From an uncultured Eubacteriales bacterium (GTDB taxonomy: Bacteria; Bacillota; Clostridia; Oscillospirales; Oscillospiraceae), in NCBI GenBank assembly GCA_900316205.1, contig ONBX01000011.1, forward strand, positions 1 through 64,000: DNA of 64,000 bases, read 5' to 3'. Positions 17,416-25,234 of this stretch are shown piece after piece. The position numbers and the translations under genes were made by a program. Every line of letters starts with the position of its first letter. Within the stretch, counting starts at the first letter, position 1. Below the pieces are notes generated by a model that was given only the letters and a program-made list of their open reading frames with translations, had not been told where the DNA came from and made no database searches.

Positions 17416-18528
17416 TCAGCTTCGTTTGCTCTGTACGGATTTCAGTTCTTTCTGAATATTCCCTTTTGAAAGGCTGGATACGATCCGGTAAAGCGGAAGG
17501 ACCGGAAGAAGGATCCGATGTTTCCAGAAAAACGGATACTTCCTCTTAAGCAAATCTTCCGGCAAAAAAAATCTTCTGAAGAAATATTTGATCCTTCCGA
17601 GCAAGCCGCCGCCCAGCTTCTGGACGTCGTTTTGAACGCGGTTGACATAGGTCCCGTGGACGCCGGAGTCCAGAACATACCGGAGCATCTCCCTGTCGCT
17701 GTCAGACAGGCTGCCCGACCCAAACAGATGATGTGCCAGCATCCGGTTCCTGGTTTCAAAATCCCCGATCCCGATCTTTTGCGCTTCCTTCTCGATATAA
17801 GGCCAGTCCAGCGAAGTCTCGTATTGCTGCAGAAGCACAAAGGTATCCAGGATCGATCGCAGACCGGTACCGGCTTTTTGAAAATGCTCCCATTCATGGG
17901 AGAGCAGATAGAGGTAGAGATCTTCCGGGCGAAACTCCAGTTCAGAGCCTGTTTTGGGAAGCAGTCTCTCTCTGATGCTGCAGTAATAATCGTTCAGTCT
18001 GGCCTCATATCCCTCGCCGAACAGATCCACATGCATCTGCATGTTGGTGACCGGCTCTTTGAAATAGACATCATGATGGCCTGCGCCATAGCTTTCTACT
18101 GTGTAACCGAGGCCCAGCATAATATCCCGGACCTGCTCTTCGAAGCCTTTGTCGAACAGGATATCGCAGTCCGCGCTCTCACGCATACCAAATTGCGGAT
18201 ACCAGTCTTTGATCACGGAGCCTTTGAGGGGCACATACCAAATCCCGGCTTCGTTCAGCTTCTCGCAGACTGCGGAACGTTCGGTATCCAGGATCATGGT
18301 CTTCCAGTAGGCGCGCGAGATGGCTTTCGCAAAATCCTCCGTGCAAAGGCCGGCAGACTGAAGGGCGAGGCCGGTAATTGCAGCAAGCATATGCCGGGAA
18401 GCAAGTTTATACAGTTCATCAAGATCTGTGTTTTTCAGCTTTTCCTTGTCAGCCGTCTCCTGATTTACCGCACACCTGCATAAATAAACCAGGCTTTCGG
18501 CGACAGGCGAAGCTATATTTTCGAGCAT
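17416..18528 (-). CDS. Nucleotidyltransferase-fold protein (NTP_transf_5-like), 370 aa
   Basis: The centre of the protein has LKGSVIKDWYPQFGMRESADCDILF near residues 100-124, written here as the key pieces LKGS, YP, RESADCDIL. This Gly-Ser then Asp-x-Asp pattern is that of minimal nucleotidyltransferases, and the whole resembles the uncharacterised NTP_transf_5 family. HVDLF near residue 175 may give the third acidic residue. The C-terminal half is helical, with SHEWEHFQKAGTGLRSILD near 220. Relatives turn up in polysaccharide and peptide-modification loci, but I know of no tested reaction. The start follows GGAGGG at 9 bases. It lies between the dehydratase and aminotransferase genes, so nucleotidylation of a sugar or protein in this pathway is a guess. 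Confidence 0.72.
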   Translation of the reverse strand: MLENIASPVAESLVYLCRCAVNQETADKEKLKNTDLDELYKLASRHMLAAITGLALQSAGLCTEDFAKAISRAYWKTMILDTERSAVCEKLNEAGIWYVPLKGSVIKDWYPQFGMRESADCDILFDKGFEEQVRDIMLGLGYTVESYGAGHHDVYFKEPVTNMQMHVDLFGEGYEARLNDYYCSIRERLLPKTGSELEFRPEDLYLYLLSHEWEHFQKAGTGLRSILDTFVLLQQYETSLDWPYIEKEAQKIGIGDFETRNRMLAHHLFGSGSLSDSDREMLRYVLDSGVHGTYVNRVQNDVQKLGGGLLGRIKYFFRRFFLPEDLLKRKYPFFWKHRILLPVLPLYRIVSSLSKGNIQKELKSVQSKRS

Positions 18529-18612
18529 GATCAGATGCCCTCCTCATGCGATAGCTGCCTCTGTTTGTCCGGACGCTCCATCAAGCGTTAGGAAACTACG
18601 AACACCACTCCA

Positions 18613-20655
18613 TCAGTGCGCAAGAGCAGACTCTGCCGCCAGATGCTCATAAACAGGATTTTTGGCGTCGCACCCGTTTCTCCCGGCCGGGTGATAGGTG
18701 GAAACCATGCCCTCCACCGTCTCGCGGATGTCCTCCCGGTTGGCATAGGCCCGCTCCATCAGTGGTTCCAGTTGGGAGAGGAACTCGTCTGTATCAAAGG
18801 GGATGGGACTGCCGATGTGGATCAGTTCATTGTCCGTCTTGCGAAGGCCCTCCTCCGCCATCAGCTTCTCCTCGTAGAGCTTTTCGCCGGGGCGAAGGCC
18901 GGTGTATTCGATCTTGATATCCACGTCCGGCTTGAAACCGGAAAGGCGGATCAGGTTGCGGGCCAGGGTATCGATTTTAACAGGGCTGCCCATATCCAGC
19001 ACAAAGATCTCCCCGCCCTTGGCATAGGTACCGGCCTGGAGCACCAGGCTCACCGCTTCGCTCACCGTCATGAAATAGCGGATGATGTCCGGATGGGTCA
19101 CCGTCACGGGACCGCCCTTGGCGATCTGCCGCTTGAAAACGGGAACGACCGAGCCGTTGCTGCCCAGCACATTGCCAAACCGGACCGCCACAAACTCCGT
19201 CCTGATCTCGTCCGCAGGCAGCTGAAGCTTGCTCACAGGATCACTGAACTCTCCGTTGTGGGTATAGAGCGTGGGCATGTCAAAGGGGCGTCCCTCCCGC
19301 ACCTTTTTGTCAAAGGCCTGGATGACCATTTCACAGAGGCGCTTGGAGGCGCCCATGATGTTGGTGGGGTTCACGGCCTTGTCGGTGCTGATGAGCACAA
19401 AGCGCCTGCAGCCGTGGGCCATGGCGGCATAAGCGGTCTTGTATGTACCGATGACGTTGTTTTTGATGGCCTCGCAGGGGCTGTCCTCCATGAGAGGGAC
19501 ATGCTTGTGGGCAGCAGCATGATAGACCACATCGGGATGATACTCCGTGAAGATCTCATCCAGTCTCCGGCTGTCCCGCACGGAGCCGATCAGCGTGATC
19601 AGATCCAGATCCGGATACTTGTCCCGCAGCTCCAGCTGAATATCATAGGCATTGTTTTCATAGATATCCAGTATGATCAGCCGCCTGGGGTCATGGGACG
19701 CGATCTGCCGGCAGAGCTCGCTGCCGATGGAGCCGCCGCCGCCGGTGACCAGGATGGTCTTTCCCGCAAGATAGCGGAACACCTCCGTCATATCCGAACG
19801 GATGGGCTCCCGCCCCAGCAGGTCCTCGATGGCCACGTCCTTCATGGCGCCCACGGTAATGCTCCCCTTCACCATCTGGACGATGCCGGGCAGCGTCTTC
19901 ATCTCGCAGCCGGTCTCCTTGCAGATATCCAGGATATCCCGCCTGGCCTCGGCGGAGGCAGAAGGGATGGCAAGATAGATCCGGTCGATCTTATACTTTT
20001 CGCAGTTGAGGAGAATATCCTCCCTGCCGCCCACCACGGGGACTCCGTCCACATAACGGTTCCACTTGTTGGGATTGTCGTCGATAATGCAGCAGACCCG
20101 GTCCTGGCTGTCCTTGGATTTCATCAGATCCCGCAGGATCATCTGTCCGGCCTCGCCGGCGCCGATCAGCATGACCCGATGAGCTGCCCGCTCTTTCTTT
20201 TCACGGGCACTGCGCAGCAGCAACACGAAGCGATAGGCAAAACGGATGCCCACCACCAGCATCGTCTGCAAAACGATGCCCATGGCATAATAGGAGATGG
20301 GCATGCGGTACACCAGCAGGGTGATCCCCAGAATGTGGACAAGTCCGGCGACAGCATTGGCGGCAATGATGCGCTCCAGCTCATTGAAGCTTGCGAAGCG
20401 CCAAATGCTCTGATACAGCTTGAAGCCCCAGAAGAGCACCAGACAAAAAGCGGTATAAAACGGGATGAAGCGCTGCCAGGCGCTGTAATACTCCTGGGGG
20501 ATGAGGGTGAAGCGGCAGTCAAAGCGAAGCCAAAGCGCGATCAGAAACGAGACGCTGACACTGATCGCGTCGTACAGCAGCAGAAAAGCGGAAACGATCT
20601 GCCAATGGGCGATCAGCGGTTTATGAAGGAAGCTTTCCGGGATTTTTTTATCCAT
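18613..20655 (-). CDS. PglF/CapD-type UDP-GlcNAc 4,6-dehydratase, 680 aa
   Basis: A membrane-bound nucleotide-sugar dehydratase. The N-terminus has four hydrophobic helices (residues ~15-130), followed by a CoA-binding-like Rossmann domain with LIGAGEAGQMILRD near 165. The catalytic SDR domain starts at TGGGGSIGSELCRQI near 300. The active site has LISTDKAVNPTNIMGASKR, the Thr-Asp-Lys and Met-x-x-x-Lys arrangement of the PglF/FlaA1/CapD group. It would make UDP-4-keto-6-deoxy-GlcNAc for the DegT aminotransferase. Length matches the long form. It is the first gene of the minus-strand polysaccharide locus, directly behind a good promoter; GAGAGG precedes the ATG. Confidence 0.92.
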   Translation of the reverse strand: MDKKIPESFLHKPLIAHWQIVSAFLLLYDAISVSVSFLIALWLRFDCRFTLIPQEYYSAWQRFIPFYTAFCLVLFWGFKLYQSIWRFASFNELERIIAANAVAGLVHILGITLLVYRMPISYYAMGIVLQTMLVVGIRFAYRFVLLLRSAREKKERAAHRVMLIGAGEAGQMILRDLMKSKDSQDRVCCIIDDNPNKWNRYVDGVPVVGGREDILLNCEKYKIDRIYLAIPSASAEARRDILDICKETGCEMKTLPGIVQMVKGSITVGAMKDVAIEDLLGREPIRSDMTEVFRYLAGKTILVTGGGGSIGSELCRQIASHDPRRLIILDIYENNAYDIQLELRDKYPDLDLITLIGSVRDSRRLDEIFTEYHPDVVYHAAAHKHVPLMEDSPCEAIKNNVIGTYKTAYAAMAHGCRRFVLISTDKAVNPTNIMGASKRLCEMVIQAFDKKVREGRPFDMPTLYTHNGEFSDPVSKLQLPADEIRTEFVAVRFGNVLGSNGSVVPVFKRQIAKGGPVTVTHPDIIRYFMTVSEAVSLVLQAGTYAKGGEIFVLDMGSPVKIDTLARNLIRLSGFKPDVDIKIEYTGLRPGEKLYEEKLMAEEGLRKTDNELIHIGSPIPFDTDEFLSQLEPLMERAYANREDIRETVEGMVSTYHPAGRNGCDAKNPVYEHLAAESALAH

Positions 20656-20691
20656 GAAATCCTCTCCGGTTATGAAATTTCAATCTCGTAT

Positions 20692-20720
20692 ATTTTACCA
20701 CAGGATAGCTCGGATTTCAA
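20692..20720 (-). promoter_or_regulatory. Sigma-A promoter of the polysaccharide locus
   Basis: On the minus strand TTGAAA (20715-20720) and TAAAAT (20692-20697) are spaced by 17 bases, about 36 bases upstream of the dehydratase ATG. It is the best promoter I see for the block 20655 to 6887. Confidence 0.7.
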
Positions 20721-20890
20721 CCTGTGCCGCCCGGAATCGGGCTGATAATTTCATCCATTCTTTCAACAGTTTTCCGTTTGTTTTTTGTGGATTCGACCGG
20801 TTTTCGGCGCTTTCTTTCCCCTTTGCTTTTTCAGGACGAAGCACATCCCGCCGGGCTTCGGTGCGCAGACGCCGAAAGGAGAAAGTCTCG

Positions 20891-20936
20891 TGTCGGAAAC
20901 TCTCTCCCCTTTCTGTCGGAAACTCTCTCCCCTTTC
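20891..20936. repeat. Two perfect 23-bp tandem repeats
   Basis: The 23-base unit beginning TGTCGGAAACTC occurs twice head to tail (20891-20913 and 20914-20936), ending 4 bases before the -35 box of the DUF4317 promoter. A nearby GAAAGGAG at 20874-20881 is roughly complementary to the CTCCCCTTTC ends. This and two promoters fill the 348-base gap 20656-21003. The position suggests activator binding, but a simple duplication is equally possible. Confidence 0.75.
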
Positions 20937-20940
20937 GCGC

Positions 20941-20969
20941 TGGACAAAAGTCGCGTTTTGTGCCATAAT
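20941..20969 (+). promoter_or_regulatory. Sigma-A promoter of the DUF4317 gene
   Basis: TGGACA (20941-20946) and CATAAT (20964-20969), each one mismatch from consensus, are 17 bases apart. The start point would be near 20976, about 28 bases before the ATG. Confidence 0.75.
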
Positions 20970-21003
20970 GCCCCATGCAATTTTGGGAAAGGATTTTAAA
21001 CAT

Positions 21004-22128
21004 ATGAATCAAAAGGAGCTGCGGGAGATCCGCCGCCGCATCCGGCCCGAGCACAACAGCATCACCCATCTCTACGGCTGCTATGTGAACGGATCCGGCG
21101 AGATCATCTCCACCCTGAACGAATCTCTCGGTCTGCTGACGGCCGAGGAACAGGAAAAATACCTTGCGCTGCTGAAGAAAAGCCTTTCCGGCGCGCTGGG
21201 GAAAAACCTGCTGGACATTGCCTTTGCCACCAGGCAGGTGCTGGACAGCGACGAGCACCGGCTGCTCTCCGCCCTGCGCAAGAGTGAGGGGCAGGACCCC
21301 GCCCTGCTGGACCAGTTCTATCACGCGATCATCGGTCACCTGGACATGGACGGCGGAAACTACCTGATTCTGCTGGCCTTTGACAGCTACGACGTGCCCC
21401 ATTACGGCAAGGACGGCAGCATCGGCGACGCCGGCGAGGTGTACAAATATATGCTCTGTGCCGTATGTCCCGTGGAGGGCGGAAAAAGCGAGCTGGGCTA
21501 CACACCGGAGGACAAGCGCTTCCACAGCGCGACGGCGGGCCAGGTGGTCTCCCCCCCGGAGCTGGGTTTCCTCTTCCCAGCCTTTGACGATCGGGCCACG
21601 AACCTCTATAACGCGCTGTTCTATTCCCGGGACTGCAAGGCGGACCACGCGGACTTCATCGACGCGGTGTTCCGCACCGAGGTCCCCATGCCGGCCCAAC
21701 GCCAGCGGGAGAGCTTTGACGGGCTGCTTTCGGACGTGCTGGAACAGGACTGCCGTTTCGATCTGGTCCAGTCCGTGCACGAGCAGCTCTCCGACCGGAT
21801 CACCCTGCACAAGGAGAGCAAGGATCCGGAACCGCTGACCGTCACGGTAAAGGAGATGGGCGACATTCTGGAAAACAGCGGCGCCACCGCAGAGGAACGG
21901 CAGCGCTTTGAGCAGCGCTGCGAAGAGACCTTCGGCAAGGATGCGGACCTGCGGCCCGCCAACCTCTCCGATCCCAGGCGCATGGAGATCCAGACCCCGG
22001 AGGTGAAGATCCAGGTCTCTCCGGAGCACAGCATGCTGGTCCAGGCCAGGATCCTGGACGGGAAAAAGGTGATCGTCATCGACGCTTCCAACGGTGTGGA
22101 GCTCAACGGCGTACCGGTGAAGATCTGA
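21004..22128 (+). CDS. DUF4317 family protein, 374 aa
   Basis: A soluble protein that matches the DUF4317 family found in clostridia, whose function is unknown. It opens MNQKELREIRRRIRPEHN with the family's ITHLYGCYVNGSGEI run near residues 20-34. Further conserved parts are DEHRLLSALRKS near 82 and a central FDSYDVPHYGKDG near 128 that leads into a region with a likely CPVEGGKSELGY beta stretch. There is no signal peptide or membrane helix. The ATG at 21004 is chosen because it matches the family N-terminus and lies after the promoter; the open frame begins earlier. The gene has its own promoter and terminator, so it is monocistronic. Confidence 0.85.
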   Translation: MNQKELREIRRRIRPEHNSITHLYGCYVNGSGEIISTLNESLGLLTAEEQEKYLALLKKSLSGALGKNLLDIAFATRQVLDSDEHRLLSALRKSEGQDPALLDQFYHAIIGHLDMDGGNYLILLAFDSYDVPHYGKDGSIGDAGEVYKYMLCAVCPVEGGKSELGYTPEDKRFHSATAGQVVSPPELGFLFPAFDDRATNLYNALFYSRDCKADHADFIDAVFRTEVPMPAQRQRESFDGLLSDVLEQDCRFDLVQSVHEQLSDRITLHKESKDPEPLTVTVKEMGDILENSGATAEERQRFEQRCEETFGKDADLRPANLSDPRRMEIQTPEVKIQVSPEHSMLVQARILDGKKVIVIDASNGVELNGVPVKI

Positions 22129-22164
22129 AGCTCTGACTCGAAAGACATTTCTTTGTAAATACAG

Positions 22165-22209
22165 CAAGAGGAAAGCGTCTGCTCCCACAGTCGCTTTCCT
22201 CTTGTTTTT
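22165..22209 (+). terminator. Intrinsic terminator of the DUF4317 gene
   Basis: A 13-bp perfect stem (22165-22177 with 22192-22204) is followed by TTTTT, 37 bases after the stop codon. Confidence 0.85.
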
Positions 22210-22270
22210 ATCACATTCCGTTTCTCACAAGTCAGTTGGATATGCCGTCCGTAAGATCGCTTCCGCAGGC

Positions 22271-22486
22271 TCACAGAGGCGTCTTACACCATTGCGCCCT
22301 TGAGCGTAAAGCCCAAGAGCAGGGCCGCGGCGATGCAGGCAAGGCGCAGGGACGCACATCCATGTGCGCCACGTTCAGTACCGTGACCGTGTGCCCGGCT
22401 TCTTTCGCGCCCCTGGCAAAATTCTCGATCAAAATCTGCGTGGAACCGTTTTTGTTGGGGCTGCCGCCCAGAACAAGGATCTTCAT
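22271..22486 (-). pseudogene. Truncated NADPH-dependent FMN reductase (flavodoxin fold) remnant
   Basis: The first ~45 residues are a normal start of an iron-sulfur flavoprotein or NADPH-dependent FMN reductase: MKILVLGGSPNKNGSTQ (phosphate loop for FMN), then FARGAKEAGHTVTVLNVAHM. After HMDVRP the similarity stops, and the frame runs 25 more residues of low-quality sequence to a stop; a full protein is ~180-200 aa. In the neighbouring frame the same bases read as a hydrophobic helix ending at a TAA at 22284, as if the end of a membrane protein gene had been joined on by a deletion. It starts 13 bases after the permease stop, so it was probably the last gene of the flavin-reductase operon. 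I infer it is not functional. Confidence 0.65.
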
Positions 22487-22498
22487 TTTCTGTTTCTC

Positions 22499-23401
22499 CT
22501 ATAGGATGAGATTGACGAGAATGCCTGTCAGGCAGGAGAAGGCCATCACAAAGGCCAGGTACAGCACAAAGCGTCTCATGCCCAGCACGATTTTCAAAGC
22601 GCCCAGGTTCGTGATCTTGGTGCTGGGGCCGGTGAGCATGAAGGCGGCGGCGCTGCCCATGCTCATGCCCTGCCAGAGCCATTCCCGCAGCAGTGGGATC
22701 GTCCCGCCCCCGCAGGCGTAAAGCGGGACGCCCACTGTGGCCGCCATCAGCACGCCCCAGGCCTCGTTTCCGCCGAAGAGCTTCTCCATCGCATTCTGGG
22801 GCACATAACGCTGGAACAGTGCCGAGAGCAGGATACCGAAAAGAAAGTAGAGTCCCGTGGCCTTCACATTCCGCCAGAGGTTTTTGCAATAGCGCAGCAG
22901 CAGGTTCGGATCGGTATCCCGGTTGGCCAGCTCTTCGAAGCCCGTGAAATCGAAAAAGGGCTTGGTTCGATAGAACAGCCGGATCAGCAGTCCCGCCGCG
23001 CAGCCGCAGAGAAAGCAGCTGAGGATCCGCAGGGCCAGTGCCGTGGGCCCAAGGGCAGCGCTGTAGAGGATGAGCTGGGGATTCAGGAGAATGGACGCCA
23101 TCATGAAGGCTCCCAGCCAATCGTGCCGCATGCCCTGCTTTGAGAAGGAGGCTGCGATGGGAATGGTGCCGTACATGCAAAGCGGCGAAGCGATCCCCAG
23201 CAGGCACGCGGGCACAACGCCGAGAAGGCCCCACCTTGCGTCCTTCATCCGGGCAAAGAGGCCGTGGATCCGGTCTTTGGCAAAAACGCTGACCGCGGAT
23301 CCGATGACCATGCCCAGCACCCAGTACCAGAAGATCTGCCGAAACTGGAGATCGAAATAGTACCAGAGATACACAGCCTCACGGCGCAGCAGCTCAGGCA
23401 T
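22499..23401 (-). CDS. Permease of the DUF318/ArsP-like family, 300 aa
   Basis: An integral membrane protein with about eight helices in two related halves, the layout of PF03773-type permeases, some of which export organoarsenicals. Each half has a Pro/Gly-rich loop: LLGIASPLCMYGTIPIAASF near residues 58-77 and VGVPLYACGGGTIPLLREW near 225-243, followed by MLTGPSTKITNLG. Conserved Cys residues in both loops may bind the substrate or metal. I place the start at 23401, overlapping the DUF362 stop by 8 bases; the longer open frame has no hydrophobic or family sequence. The ribosome site is weak, so translation is probably coupled. Substrate unknown. Confidence 0.75.
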   Translation of the reverse strand: MPELLRREAVYLWYYFDLQFRQIFWYWVLGMVIGSAVSVFAKDRIHGLFARMKDARWGLLGVVPACLLGIASPLCMYGTIPIAASFSKQGMRHDWLGAFMMASILLNPQLILYSAALGPTALALRILSCFLCGCAAGLLIRLFYRTKPFFDFTGFEELANRDTDPNLLLRYCKNLWRNVKATGLYFLFGILLSALFQRYVPQNAMEKLFGGNEAWGVLMAATVGVPLYACGGGTIPLLREWLWQGMSMGSAAAFMLTGPSTKITNLGALKIVLGMRRFVLYLAFVMAFSCLTGILVNLIL

Positions 23402-24449
23402 CCAGGTCCACCAGGGTGTAGCTTCTGCTGCCAAGGCCGATCTGCTCGGCATATTCCAGGGTGTGCAGACCGTCCCGGGACTCGATGCGGCGGAGAAGCG
23501 AGGCGTTCCCCTCCGCCTGAGAAACCAGGTCATAGCAGGCCTGATCCAGGGCCACCGGGTCAGTGGAGGCCAGGATGCCGATATCGTGGATGTCCGGCTC
23601 GGCGGGGTGGCCGTCGCAGTCGCAGTCCACCGACAGCCGGTTCATGACGTTGATGTAGACGATGTGCTCTTCGCCCACATGATCCCGCACGGCGGTGACC
23701 ATCTCCGCCATGGCCTCCAGCCAGGCGTCCTGGTCATCATGCATGATGCTGCCGGAGCTGCGCGTTCCCGCGGAGTGGACATAGACCTTGCCGCTGGGCG
23801 AAGACATGCCGATGGCCACGTTTTTGATGGCGCCGCCAAAGCCCGCCATGGCGTGGCCCTTGTAATGGGAGAGGATCAGCCAGTCGCTGTAATTTTCCGC
23901 GTGGCTGCCGACGATGGCGTACGCAAGGCGCTGCCCGCCTGTCACGGGCCACTGCACCTCGCCCTCCTCGTCCATGAGATCAAAGGGCGCAAAGGAGGTA
24001 AAACCGTGATCCTCCGCCACCTGCCGGTGCATGGCAGAACTGGCTCGGGAGCCGCCGTAGGCGGTGTTGCACTCCACGATGGTCCCATCCAGAGACTGCA
24101 CCAGCGGGCCGATGAGCTCTGCCCGGAGATAGTTGCTGGCAGGGGGCTCGCCGGTGGAGACCTTCACCGCAAGCTTGCCGCCGGGCTGCCAGTTCAGGGC
24201 GTCATAGACCGCCTGCAGGCCCTCGGGAGAAATATCCGCCGTAAAGTAGACGACGGGAGCTGTCATTTCTTCCGGCGCCGCCTCCGCTTCCGGCGCGGAA
24301 GCTTCTTCCGACGCTGCCATCTGGCTTTCCCGGGGAGCCGCTGTTTGGTGTACCGCGCTTACGGTCACGGTTTCCGCCGGCTTTTGCCCGCAGGCGCAGA
24401 GGGAGAGCGCCAGCGCCGCCAGCAGGAAGAGGGAAAAACCTTTTTTCAT
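23394..24449 (-). CDS. DUF362-domain lipoprotein, 351 aa
   Basis: A predicted lipoprotein: MKKGFSLFLLAALALSLCAC with a lipobox LCAC at residues 17-20, then a ~45-residue Ala/Glu-rich linker. The rest is a DUF362 domain, with GGSRASSAMHRQVAEDHG near 134-151, FGGAIKNVAIGMSSPSGK near 205-222 and ILASTDPVALDQACYDLV near 297-314. A DCDCDGHPAEPDIHD stretch near 282 could bind metal. DUF362 proteins are often ferredoxin-like, but no 4Fe-4S cluster motif is visible here. The start at 24449 has GGAG 8 bases upstream; an ATG five codons earlier is the alternative. It lies between a flavin reductase and a permease gene. An outside redox or metal-handling role is a guess. Confidence 0.78.
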   Translation of the reverse strand: MKKGFSLFLLAALALSLCACGQKPAETVTVSAVHQTAAPRESQMAASEEASAPEAEAAPEEMTAPVVYFTADISPEGLQAVYDALNWQPGGKLAVKVSTGEPPASNYLRAELIGPLVQSLDGTIVECNTAYGGSRASSAMHRQVAEDHGFTSFAPFDLMDEEGEVQWPVTGGQRLAYAIVGSHAENYSDWLILSHYKGHAMAGFGGAIKNVAIGMSSPSGKVYVHSAGTRSSGSIMHDDQDAWLEAMAEMVTAVRDHVGEEHIVYINVMNRLSVDCDCDGHPAEPDIHDIGILASTDPVALDQACYDLVSQAEGNASLLRRIESRDGLHTLEYAEQIGLGSRSYTLVDLDA

Positions 24450-24476
24450 TTTGGTCATCTCCATTGGCGCTTGCGC

Positions 24477-25016
24477 TCAGTTCATCTTCATGCAGGAGCC
24501 GAGGACGTCCCCGGTCTCCAGGTATTCATAGGTCGGGAACTGGAAGAGGGCGGGCTTGAACTTGCGGTAGTCGATCCTGCCCTTTTCGGTGAGGATCTCC
24601 TCCTCCACGTAGGTGCCGGTGATGCGGCAGATGAAGTTGTCAAAGCCCTGGAGATCGTAGATATCCTCCACCTCGCACTCCATGGTGACCTTGGCCTCGT
24701 CGATCATGGGCGCGCCCTTCTCCCCTGCTGTCCAGGCGAAGGCCTGGGATTTGTCCGTTTTGTTGCCGCTGAGGCAGCCCATGCGGTCGGCCTCCTTCAG
24801 CCAGGAGGCGTCCACCACGTTGACGGATACCACTTTGTTCTCCCGGATGCCCTTGTTGCTGTAGTGGGCCTTGACCATGGAGAGCATCACATGACTGTGC
24901 GCCATGACCCCCGCGTGGGCAACCAGGGTCCAGTTGGGTTTGCCCTCCACCATGGCGCCCACCACGATCACCGGAGAAGGATACAGCGCCAGCTGCGCTC
25001 CCGTATTCTTTTTCAT
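24477..25016 (-). CDS. Flavin reductase-like FMN-binding protein, 179 aa
   Basis: A split-barrel FMN-binding protein of the flavin reductase-like family. It begins KKNTGAQLALYPSPVIVVG, then NWTLVAHAGVMAHSHVMLS near residues 28-46 and NKVVSVNVVDASWLKEAD near 60-77, the usual flavin-contact regions. CLSGNKTDKSQAF near 81-93 is conserved in the anaerobe branch. It probably shuttles electrons using FMN; the partner is unknown. The ATG has AAAGGA 9 bases upstream. It is the first gene of an operon that continues with the DUF362 lipoprotein, the permease and the flavodoxin remnant, under the palindrome-bearing promoter at 25044-25091. Confidence 0.85.
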   Translation of the reverse strand: MKKNTGAQLALYPSPVIVVGAMVEGKPNWTLVAHAGVMAHSHVMLSMVKAHYSNKGIRENKVVSVNVVDASWLKEADRMGCLSGNKTDKSQAFAWTAGEKGAPMIDEAKVTMECEVEDIYDLQGFDNFICRITGTYVEEEILTEKGRIDYRKFKPALFQFPTYEYLETGDVLGSCMKMN

Positions 25017-25043
25017 AAAAACGCTTCCTTTCAGGCATTATAT

Positions 25044-25090
25044 TGACATCTTGTCAGAACACACTATAGCATCATTCTGACACCGTGTCA
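25044..25090. promoter_or_regulatory. Pair of matching 13-bp operators
   Basis: Two palindromes of the form TGACA-N3-TGTCA lie at 25044-25056 and 25078-25090, centres 34 bases apart. One covers the -35 box and the other sits at or just after the predicted start point. Such twin sites are typical of a TetR- or MarR-type dimeric repressor. No regulator gene is adjacent. Confidence 0.65.
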
Positions 25091-25091
25091 T
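25063..25091 (-). promoter_or_regulatory. Promoter of the flavin-reductase operon
   Basis: On the minus strand ATGACA (25086-25091) and TATAGT (25063-25068) are 17 bases apart. A second TATAAT at 25039-25044, without a good -35 box, could be a weak alternative. Palindromes overlap the -35 box and follow the start point. Confidence 0.65.
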
Positions 25092-25140
25092 ATTCTTTTT
25101 CTCTCCGTCAAAGATTTGTTCCCTTCCTTTTCGGCAAAGG

Positions 25141-25182
25141 AAAACCGGAAACGGCATGATGAACGCATCATGCCGTTTCCGG
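25141..25182 (-). terminator. Intrinsic terminator of pcrA
   Basis: A perfect 17-bp stem (25145-25161 with 25166-25182) around AACG is followed on the minus strand by TTTTCCTTT. It lies 53 bases beyond the pcrA stop. Confidence 0.8.
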
Positions 25183-25234
25183 CTCGTGCAAAGGGATCCG
25201 GCAGGCTTTCCGCCCTGAACCCTGTGCGGGTATT

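Noticed and set aside
18616-20745. A 709-residue plus-strand frame opposite the dehydratase gene
   Set aside because: No recognisable motif; the dehydratase on the other strand is complete and has a promoter.
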